IMG/VR virus record: IMGVR_UViG_3300042862_000570
Location: 1 to 28,172 of that record
Length of the DNA: 28,172 nt
Strand: one strand, 5' to 3'
Source of the DNA: a virus
Below are positions 7,101 to 13,334 of this stretch, piece by piece (within the stretch, counting starts at the first letter, position 1; every line of letters starts with the position of its first letter). Made by a program: the position numbers and the translations under genes. Under the pieces are notes generated by a model. That model worked only from the letters and a program-made list of their open reading frames with translations. It made no database searches and had not been told where the DNA came from.

Positions 7101-10100
7101 TTATGGAACAAGAGCAATTTTACGTAAAACTCCATTAATATATACAGGCCAATATGAGTTAGAATACTGTGTAGCATAACCAATAGTTCCTAACGGTACT
7201 GCGGTGCTTCCTATGTGGAAATAGTTATTATCTTGAAATTGAACTTGATTTCCTATAGCTACAGAGCAGTTATAATTGGATGGATTACTATTTTCACGTC
7301 CTATAGAGATATTATTACAAGAAGAAGAGGAATTATCCATTGATCTAAATCCTATAGCAATATTATAATCACCACCTGATAAACCATATAAAGCATTTTT
7401 ACCTAGAGCAATATTTGCGGATCCATCTATATTATTATATAAAGCATAATAACCTATTGCAACTGTTGGATTTTGTGTTCCAACTTGATTACGTGCTGCT
7501 TGAAAACCTATTGCTATATTACCAGGATTTTTGTTAGAACCAGTACATCCATGTTTTCTTAAAGCTTCAAAACCTATTGCTATATTTACGTCATTACATT
7601 GGTTGAAATAAAGTGCATTATGTCCTATAGCTACATTATTAGCTCCTGTTGTATTATTAAGTAAAGCAAAATATCCTATTGCTGTATTATAACATCCGGT
7701 TGTGTTAGCACATAAAGCTCTATTACCTATTGCTGTATTATATGCTCCTGTTGTATTATAGCGTAAAGCATTAAGTCCTATAGCTACATTATTATTTCCT
7801 TCTGTGTTATATCGCAATGCAGCTTGACCTATTGCTGTGTTGTTATTTCCTGTTGTATTATTAAGTAAAGCACGTTGACCTATTGCTGTATTATTAGCTC
7901 CTGTTGTATTAGAGTGTAGTGAATATTGGCCTATTGCTGCATTATGTGCTCCTGTGGTGTTTGCTTTTAAAGCTTCCCAACCTATTGCTGTATTACTATA
8001 TCCTGTTGTATTTGTAAATAAAGCACATAAACCTATTGCTGTATTACTATATCCTGTTGTGTTATATCTTAAAGAATTAAAACCTATTGATGTGTTATTA
8101 TTTCCAGTTGTATTTTCACGTAAAGCAGATCTACCTATTGCTGTATTATTACACCCTGTTGTATTGCAAAATAAAGTAGTATTACCTAATGCTGTATTAT
8201 AAGATCCATAGGTATTGCTCTTTAAAGCAGCATAACCTATTGCTGTATTATTATATCCTGTTATATTATTACGTAAAGAATATTTACCTATTGCTGTATT
8301 ATGTTGTCCTGTTGTATTGGAATTTAAAGCTGAAGATCCAATACCTGTATTATTATCTCCTGTTGTATTGCAACGCAGTGATCGGAAACCTATTGCTAGG
8401 TTGTTATTTCCTGTTGTATTTGCATTTAAAGCTGATAGTCCAAATGCTGTGTTATAATTTCCTGTTGTATTATAACGTAAAGATTCACAACCTATTGCTG
8501 TATTATTAACTCCTGTTGTATTATTAAGTAAAGCAAAATATCCTATTGCTGTATTATTAGTTCCGGTTGTATTTGCTATTAAAGCTGATAGCCCAAATGC
8601 TGTGTTATTAGCTCCTGTTGTATTTGCTTTTAAAGCTTGATTACCTATTGCTGTATTAAAAGTTCCGGTTGTGTTATTATGTAAAGTATATTTTCCTATT
8701 GCTGTGTTGTTATTTCCTGTTGTATTATTAAGTAAAGCAAAATATCCTATTGCTGTGTTATCACATCCTGAGGTATTGCAACGCATTGATCGGAGACCTA
8801 TTGCTGTGTTGTTATTTCCTGTTGTATTTACTTGTAAAGTAGCTTGACCTATTGCTGTATTATGAACTCCTGTTGTATTTGCTTTTAAAGCTTGGTTACC
8901 TATTGCTGTATTATTACACCCTGTTGTATTTGTAAATAAAGCACATAAACCTATTGCTGTGTTATTACATGCGGTTGTATTATTAGATAAAGCAGATCTA
9001 CCTATTGCTGTATTATATGTTCCTGTTGTATTAGTACATAAAGAACCACTACCTATTGCTGTATTATTAGTTCCGGTTGTATTACACGCTAAAGATAAAA
9101 CACCTATTGCTGTATTATTACATCCTGTTGTATTATTACGTAAAGAATATTTACCTATTGCTGTATTATATTGTCCTGTTGTATTGGAACGTAGTGAACA
9201 TTGACCTATTGCTGTATTATCATTTGCTGTTGTATTAAATCTTAAGGCTTGATAACCTATTGCTGTATTATGACATCCTGTTGTATTGGAAAATAAAGCT
9301 TGTCTACCTATTGCTGTATTATTATTTCCGATTGTGTTAAGGCGTAATGATTGGTAACCTATTGATGTGTTGTTTATTCCTAAGGTATTACAAAATGATG
9401 ATTGGAGACCTATTGCTGTATTATGATTTCCTGTTGTATTATTATATAAAGACCGACACCCTATTGATGTATTATTAGTTCCTGTTGTATTGGATTTTAA
9501 TGAATAATTACCTATTGCTGTATTATTAGATCCTGTTGTATTGTATCGTAGTGAACATTGACCTATTGCTGTGTTATTATTTCCTGTTGTATTTGCAATC
9601 AAAGCAAATCTACCTATTGCTGTATTATGGTACCCTGTTGTGTTTACATATAAAGCGTTATTACCTATTGCTATATTATAAGCTCCTGTTGTATTAGAAC
9701 CTAAAGAGTATGAGCCTATTGCTGTGTTATTATTTCCTGTTGTATTTCTTCTTAAAGCTCTATTACCTATTGCTGTATTATTATTTCCTGTTGTATTACA
9801 ATATAAAGCTTGTCTACCTATTGAAGTATTGGAAGTTCCTGTTGTATTAAATTGTAAAGATCGATATCCTATTGCTGTGTTATGAAATCCGCTGACATTA
9901 TTGCATAAGGTGTTTCTACCCATTGCAACATTATTAGTTCCTGAAGTGTTATTAAATAGAGAATATCTTCCTATTGAGATGTTACTAACCCCTGTTGTGT
10001 TTTTACTTAAAGCATTGGTATTAATTGCTGTATTGTATCCTCCAGTAGCAGATCCACTAAAAGCAGTTGTTGAACCAATTGAAACGTTTGTTGAAACATT

Positions 10101-11117
10101 TCCATTTCCTCTATTAATAAATAGATCATTTATAGTTCCATTTGAACCTGAAGTGGAAATACTACCTGTTACCCCTAATGAGCCTGTAATTAAAGCAGAG
10201 CCTGTAAATGGGAAAGGTGGTGTTGATGGTGCATATGAAGCACTTAATGCATATGACGATGATAAAGCATATGAACTTGATAATGCTTGAGTTGCATATG
10301 AAGCGGTTCCTGTTAATGTTCCTGTAAATGAACCACTAAATGATCCTGTATTGGATAAAAATTGATCTACTCGGTTTGCTGTTACAATAAGAGAAGGAAT
10401 ACCTGGTACTACTCCGAATGCTGGTTCTGCATGTAAACGAACATTTGCATCGGGTGAATACCACATTAATTGGAAATAGTCACCTGCAGCTGCATTTACA
10501 AAGAAATTCCAGGCTGCAACATAATGAGCTCCATTTCCCACTAATTGTACTGATGTTGCTGAATCTGATAGATCAGTTCCATTTTTTCTAATCCATATCC
10601 ATATTTCATCGGTTCCACTATCTGTTTTATCTATTTGAGCAGAAAATTGAATATCATATACCCCAGCATTTGCTACTTTAATATATGTGTTGAATGGACT
10701 TGTTGAACCAGAAATAGATACACCATTTGTAATATCGGTTGTATTAAGAGACATTGATCTGGCGGTTCCTGCTACGTTTGTTTGGGTTGTAGTGTCATAA
10801 AAACTCCCATACGAACCAGTTGCTGTATTAAAAGAAGGTCCTCCTCCACCAGTTGAAGAAATTGTAACTTGACCTTGACCATTTGTTGGAGATAAAGTAA
10901 CATTAGGTCCTGCTAACAATTGTGTTACACCACCATTTAAAGCATAAGATGCTGTTAAAACACTATTTGAACCATAGGGTCCATATACGTTTGATCCTGT
11001 TACAAAAGAAGCTGTTGAAGCGGTTCCTAAAAGTGAACCGGTAATACCGTTTGTGACTAGAAGAGAATTCAGGGCAGCGTCAGAGCCCGAGGTAATGACT
11101 TTTTTCCAATTTGGCAT
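7101..11117 (-). CDS. Giant repeat-containing fibre/adhesin protein
   Basis: 1338 residues. Order of parts: residues 1-25, MPNWKKVITSGSDAALNSLL, a likely virion-attachment module shared with the 372-residue fibre protein; ~35-60, TGTASYAL-type modules; ~95-255, a probable C1q/TNF-like jelly roll (TYIKVANAGVYDIQFSAQID, DEIWIWIRKNGT, HYVAAWNFFVNAAAGDYFQL); ~260-300, ASYAL-type heptads; ~360-1160, 47 consecutive 17-residue repeats with consensus NTAIG-x-x-S/A-L-x-x-NTTG-x-x; then ~7 degenerate repeats and a short tip, NYFHIGSTAVPLGTIGYATQ to the end. The repeats look like the YadA-head type of left-handed beta-roll found in trimeric adhesins. No S74 chaperone or lyase motif is present at the C-terminus. 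It is probably a long receptor-contacting fibre. The ~26 cysteines in the repeats are unusual. Confidence 0.85.
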   Translation of the reverse strand: MPNWKKVITSGSDAALNSLLVTNGITGSLLGTASTASFVTGSNVYGPYGSNSVLTASYALNGGVTQLLAGPNVTLSPTNGQGQVTISSTGGGGPSFNTATGSYGSFYDTTTQTNVAGTARSMSLNTTDITNGVSISGSTSPFNTYIKVANAGVYDIQFSAQIDKTDSGTDEIWIWIRKNGTDLSDSATSVQLVGNGAHYVAAWNFFVNAAAGDYFQLMWYSPDANVRLHAEPAFGVVPGIPSLIVTANRVDQFLSNTGSFSGSFTGTLTGTASYATQALSSSYALSSSYALSASYAPSTPPFPFTGSALITGSLGVTGSISTSGSNGTINDLFINRGNGNVSTNVSIGSTTAFSGSATGGYNTAINTNALSKNTTGVSNISIGRYSLFNNTSGTNNVAMGRNTLCNNVSGFHNTAIGYRSLQFNTTGTSNTSIGRQALYCNTTGNNNTAIGNRALRRNTTGNNNTAIGSYSLGSNTTGAYNIAIGNNALYVNTTGYHNTAIGRFALIANTTGNNNTAIGQCSLRYNTTGSNNTAIGNYSLKSNTTGTNNTSIGCRSLYNNTTGNHNTAIGLQSSFCNTLGINNTSIGYQSLRLNTIGNNNTAIGRQALFSNTTGCHNTAIGYQALRFNTTANDNTAIGQCSLRSNTTGQYNTAIGKYSLRNNTTGCNNTAIGVLSLACNTTGTNNTAIGSGSLCTNTTGTYNTAIGRSALSNNTTACNNTAIGLCALFTNTTGCNNTAIGNQALKANTTGVHNTAIGQATLQVNTTGNNNTAIGLRSMRCNTSGCDNTAIGYFALLNNTTGNNNTAIGKYTLHNNTTGTFNTAIGNQALKANTTGANNTAFGLSALIANTTGTNNTAIGYFALLNNTTGVNNTAIGCESLRYNTTGNYNTAFGLSALNANTTGNNNLAIGFRSLRCNTTGDNNTGIGSSALNSNTTGQHNTAIGKYSLRNNITGYNNTAIGYAALKSNTYGSYNTALGNTTLFCNTTGCNNTAIGRSALRENTTGNNNTSIGFNSLRYNTTGYSNTAIGLCALFTNTTGYSNTAIGWEALKANTTGAHNAAIGQYSLHSNTTGANNTAIGQRALLNNTTGNNNTAIGQAALRYNTEGNNNVAIGLNALRYNTTGAYNTAIGNRALCANTTGCYNTAIGYFALLNNTTGANNVAIGHNALYFNQCNDVNIAIGFEALRKHGCTGSNKNPGNIAIGFQAARNQVGTQNPTVAIGYYALYNNIDGSANIALGKNALYGLSGGDYNIAIGFRSMDNSSSSCNNISIGRENSNPSNYNCSVAIGNQVQFQDNNYFHIGSTAVPLGTIGYATQYSNSYWPVYINGVLRKIALVP
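7638..10034 (-). repeat. In-frame tandem array, 47 x 51 bp, inside the giant fibre gene
   Basis: I aligned the units from the first NTAIN (ending at base 10034) to the last NTTGAN (base 7638). The span is 2397 bp, exactly 47 x 51, with no length variation inside. Conserved positions are N1, A3-I4-G5, L9 and N12-T13-T14-G15. Positions 6, 7, 10, 11, 16 and 17 vary freely. At DNA level the invariant part on the plus strand reads cctattgctgtatta. Beyond 7637 about seven further units of 17-22 residues follow with weak conservation. Confidence 0.95.
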
Positions 11118-11197
11118 AATATCTTTTTATCATTGGTTGGTTACACAGAAAATGCTGTGCCCACTTCCCTTACGGGCCTATAATACTGTTATAAATA
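11118..11197 (-). promoter_or_regulatory. 80-nt leader of the giant fibre gene with potential hairpins
   Basis: This is the longest untranslated leader in the fibre block. On the coding strand it holds a GCCC...GGGC pairing (11059-style arms at 11159-11162 and 11174-11177) next to a CACAG/CTGTG hairpin with a 6-nt loop (11144-11159), both between the ATATTTATAA element and the ATG. Neither is followed by a T-run, so these are not terminators. They could be a structured 5' leader. The pairing is seen; any function is inference. Confidence 0.4.
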
Positions 11198-11198
11198 T
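11189..11198 (-). promoter_or_regulatory. ATATTTATAA element upstream of the giant fibre gene
   Basis: Exact decamer abutting the stop of the 78-residue gene. Unlike the other copies it is far (71 nt) from the next ATG, leaving room for a structured leader. Confidence 0.5.
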
Positions 11199-11434
11199 TA
11201 CGATTTTCTGGAACGTGGTTTAGTTTGTTCAGATTCTATGATCTGTTGCAAACCAAGCATTTTGTTTTCTTCCTCTTCTTTGATCATTCGAGTAATTTCC
11301 TCTAACTCGTGTTCAAGTTTTAATTGAAGACTAGCACAAAATTTAGCATCTCTACCTTGAATAGATACTGTTTCCAATGCCTGGCGGATAAAGTTTATTT
11401 CGGGGTGTGATAAATCTATTGAAAATATATTCAT
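11198..11434 (-). CDS. Small helical protein of unknown function
   Basis: 78 residues with no family assigned. The N-terminal part MNIFSIDLSHPEINFIRQAL leads into a charged helix (LQLKLEHELEEITRMIKEEE, then ENKMLGLQQIIESE) and a basic tail KPRSRKS. The segment INFIRQALETVSIQGRDAKF followed by L-x-x-KLE-x-EL looks conserved, and I have the impression of similar short proteins among fibre genes of other marine phages. It is separated by only 7 nt from the 65-residue gene upstream and is followed by the giant fibre, so it may be a fibre assembly or oligomerisation helper. That is context-based inference. Confidence 0.75.
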   Translation of the reverse strand: MNIFSIDLSHPEINFIRQALETVSIQGRDAKFCASLQLKLEHELEEITRMIKEEEENKMLGLQQIIESEQTKPRSRKS

Positions 11435-11441
11435 AACTTAA

Positions 11442-11639
11442 TTATTTAGATTGTTCAGTATGTTGGTTTTGTAATTTGTTGACCAAATTGTACAAAGGCT
11501 CTATATCCTCTCCAAGGAAAGTTGTTCTTTTTACCATAGAAAGTAAAACCTCTATCTCCGTTGCCGTTAACTGGTTTGAAGATAGAGGAGTATTATTTTG
11601 TGGGGATTGACCCTCAACGTGGTTTGCTGTAAAGCCCAT
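11442..11639 (-). CDS. Small protein of unknown function, start moved to an internal ATG
   Basis: 65 residues from MGFTANHVEGQSPQ. The reading frame is open further upstream to 11744, but that longer version would overlap 86 nt of the fibre gene ending at 11659, and its extra residues (MHQFMVVLLMDW and on) are an out-of-frame shadow of that gene. The ATG at 11639 falls just after the fibre stop and is the natural start. The core LTATEIEVLLSMVKRTTFLG, then EDIEPLYNLVNKLQNQH, is helical and resembles short proteins in other phages with an E-x-L-L-S-x-x-K-x-T-F-x-G-E motif, none with a function known to me. It belongs with the following 78-residue gene as a pair of small proteins between two fibre genes. 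Confidence 0.75.
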   Translation of the reverse strand: MGFTANHVEGQSPQNNTPLSSNQLTATEIEVLLSMVKRTTFLGEDIEPLYNLVNKLQNQHTEQSK

Positions 11640-11658
11640 AACTAATTTTTTAATTTTA

Positions 11659-12777
11659 TTAAGCGTAGATGAAAATATCGCTTGTATCTGTTTTAACATA
11701 AATATTACCCAATCCATAAGAAGTACCACCATAAATTGGTGCAACAGATGGAGCTGTTAAACCTACTTCAGTAGTTGTTACAAATGCTGTAGCTGTGAAA
11801 GACGGCGAACCAGCATTGAATGATGATGTGAATCCCCATCTATTGATTGAGTTTTCATATCCAAATAATTCACCTACATTTTGTGTACCTTGTTGAATTA
11901 CGATACCACCATCACCTGCTGTATTTGAACCAGAAGCAAATAATACGAATCTATCTGCTACCTCTAAATTGGTTGTATTTTGGAAAGATGCTGTACCTTG
12001 TACAGTTAAATTACCTGTAACTACTTCATTACCTGTTACAGTTAATGTGGTACCATCAAATTGTAGATTACCTTCACCATTAATTGTCCCCCCACCAGTA
12101 GCTGTTAATACATAATTATTTGTATTATTATCAATAGCATTAGTGATATTATTAACAGAAGCAGCATATGAAGCACTTACTGTTGAAGTAGCGAATGATG
12201 CTGTAGTGGCATGTGAAGCACTTAAGGCGTATGAGGCACTTAAAACACTTCCTCCATAAAAAGATGCAGTTGTAGCAAATGAGGCACTTAATGCTTGAGT
12301 TGCATATGAAGCAGTACCGATTAAAGCTCCAGTCAATGAACCCGTAAATGAAGCAGATACTCCAATTACTGCAATTTGTGATGCAAGTGTTAAACTATCT
12401 GTACCTTCAACTGCTAAGTTAGTACCAGCTAAATCTGTTAATAAATTACCATAAGTAACATATTTGTTAGCACCATCATTGATAAAGAATTGATCAGTAC
12501 TAGCTAAATCAGTTTTAGCTGTAGTAGGGAATATTGGGGTAGCTGTAACTCCTGTTAATCCTGAACCATTACCTATAAATGATCCACTAAATGAACCAGA
12601 CATATTTACAGTAGCATTATTTGTTGCTACAATATTTCCAGTACCATTAATTGCTGTAGTAGATAAATTGGAAGCACCACCACCAATTACTACCTGTCCT
12701 GATGTAAGATTGTCTACTTGTAATGCAGCTAAATTGGCTGTACTACCCGAGACTATTACTTTTTTCCATTCTGCCAT
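11659..12777 (-). CDS. Fibre-like structural protein with WKKVI N-terminal module
   Basis: 372 residues. It begins MAEWKKVIVSGSTANLAALQ, the same attachment-type module as the giant fibre (MPNWKKVITSGSDAALNSLL). Next come a GSFSGSFIGNGSGLTGV segment of the kind common in phage fibre shafts, then DLASTDQFFINDGANKYVTY. A run of ASYA/ASFATTA heptads spans residues ~150-205, then a glycine/threonine-rich shaft, and finally a C-terminal domain with VADRFVLFASGSNTAGDGGI, GELFGYENSINRWGFTSSFN and a tip ending GNIYVKTDTSDIFIYA. The ADRF-x-x-F-x-SGS-x-x-x-GDGGI block recurs, to my knowledge, in many phage tail proteins. It is probably a fibre or a fibre-attachment protein. An ATATTTATAA element lies 18 nt before the ATG. 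Confidence 0.8.
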   Translation of the reverse strand: MAEWKKVIVSGSTANLAALQVDNLTSGQVVIGGGASNLSTTAINGTGNIVATNNATVNMSGSFSGSFIGNGSGLTGVTATPIFPTTAKTDLASTDQFFINDGANKYVTYGNLLTDLAGTNLAVEGTDSLTLASQIAVIGVSASFTGSLTGALIGTASYATQALSASFATTASFYGGSVLSASYALSASHATTASFATSTVSASYAASVNNITNAIDNNTNNYVLTATGGGTINGEGNLQFDGTTLTVTGNEVVTGNLTVQGTASFQNTTNLEVADRFVLFASGSNTAGDGGIVIQQGTQNVGELFGYENSINRWGFTSSFNAGSPSFTATAFVTTTEVGLTAPSVAPIYGGTSYGLGNIYVKTDTSDIFIYA

Positions 12778-12795
12778 GTTTCTTTTTTTATTTTA

Positions 12796-12805
12796 TTATA
12801 AATAT
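12796..12805 (-). promoter_or_regulatory. ATATTTATAA element before the 372-residue fibre gene
   Basis: Exact decamer 18 nt upstream of the ATG. An A-rich stretch (AATAAAAAAAGAAAC) follows it and lacks a Shine-Dalgarno sequence. Confidence 0.5.
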
Positions 12806-12813
12806 GTGTTTTA

Positions 12814-13158
12814 TTAGTCTAGTCCAACAAAAAATGCAGTAGATGTAAAATATATTCCACCATTTGGTGCGGATGTTGTTAATTGGGTTGATTGTGTTGC
12901 TAAAGTAACAATACCTGTATTATTAATAGATAAAATATCTGTACTAGCACTTTTAATTAAAAATATAGTTGAACCAATATTTACACTAGCTGAAATACTC
13001 CCTGTAGATATTCTAAAGGGGTCACCTGTACTTCCTCCACCACCATTCAAAGCATAAGAAGCAGTCAATGCATAATCTGCATATGATGAGGTTCCGAATA
13101 ACGAACCCGTTATATCGTAAAACCCTGATCGTAACTGTTCTGGTTTAATTAATGCCAT
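12814..13158 (-). CDS. Short fibre-like structural protein
   Basis: 114 residues. The N-terminus MALIKPEQLRSGFYDITGSL is followed by GTSSYADYALTASYALNGGG, the ASYA module found in the other fibre genes of the window, then a glycine hinge and a ~65-residue beta-rich tail (STIFLIKSASTDILSINNTG, GGIYFTSTAFFVGLD). In length and design it looks like a small stand-alone version of a fibre segment: an attachment start, one stalk module and a C-terminal tip. It overlaps neither neighbour; the 47-residue gene stops just 1 nt before its ATG. A minor fibre or adaptor is likely but not demonstrable. Confidence 0.75.
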   Translation of the reverse strand: MALIKPEQLRSGFYDITGSLFGTSSYADYALTASYALNGGGGSTGDPFRISTGSISASVNIGSTIFLIKSASTDILSINNTGIVTLATQSTQLTTSAPNGGIYFTSTAFFVGLD

Positions 13159-13159
13159 T

Positions 13160-13303
13160 TTATTTTCCTTGTGCTGCGTATGTTTTTACGTAGTTTTTGC
13201 TGTTTTTGTTTTTGCTAGATTTTGATTTTGCGTGAACCCCTGGTCTTTTTTTAGGAGGTTTACTTAAAAAAGTAGCTACTGATTGTCCTTTTGCTTTTGC
13301 CAT
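13160..13303 (-). CDS. 47-residue lysine-rich basic protein
   Basis: Short gene found by translating the gap between two fibre genes: ATG at 13303, TAA ending at 13160, 47 residues. The sequence starts MAKAKGQSVATFLSKPPKKR, continues with PGVHAKSKSSKNKNSKNYVK and ends TYAAQGK. About a third of the residues are lysine or arginine, with a serine/asparagine-rich middle. An ATATTTATAA element sits 4 nt before the ATG, and its stop is almost joined to the next start, so it is clearly part of the operon. The K-K-R-P-G-V-H-A-K-x-K-x-S-K pattern is familiar to me from tiny unannotated genes in other phages. A DNA/RNA-binding or ribosome-contacting role is suggested by charge only. Confidence 0.8.
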   Translation of the reverse strand: MAKAKGQSVATFLSKPPKKRPGVHAKSKSSKNKNSKNYVKTYAAQGK

Positions 13304-13307
13304 TTTA

Positions 13308-13317
13308 TTATAAATAT
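13308..13317 (-). promoter_or_regulatory. ATATTTATAA element before the 47-residue gene
   Basis: Exact decamer 4 nt from the ATG, read as ATATTTATAATAAAATG. Confidence 0.5.
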
Positions 13318-13334
13318 TAAACGTTAACTATTGA

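Noticed and set aside
7085-7103. Terminator after the giant fibre
   Set aside because: A TAATAT...ATATTA pairing exists but is AT-only apart from two CC/GG pairs, has a bulge and is not followed by a T-run.
7638-10034. CRISPR-like array (47 regularly spaced repeats)
   Set aside because: Repeat plus variable part is exactly 51 bp, stays in one open frame and encodes a coherent 17-residue motif. No cas genes are nearby.
7638-10034. Target of a diversity-generating retroelement
   Set aside because: Variable positions between repeats suggested this, but there is no reverse transcriptase or template repeat in the window, and the variation is spread over all units rather than confined to a C-terminal cassette.
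7954-10290. Plus-strand open frames with LPIAVL-x-x-PVVL repeats
   Set aside because: They are antisense readings of the NTAIG/NTTG repeat codons of the giant fibre gene; no start signals and no sign of independent coding.
11640-11744. N-terminal extension of the 65-residue gene
   Set aside because: It overlaps the 372-residue fibre gene in another frame and the extra residues look like a frame shadow; the ATG at 11639 is better placed.
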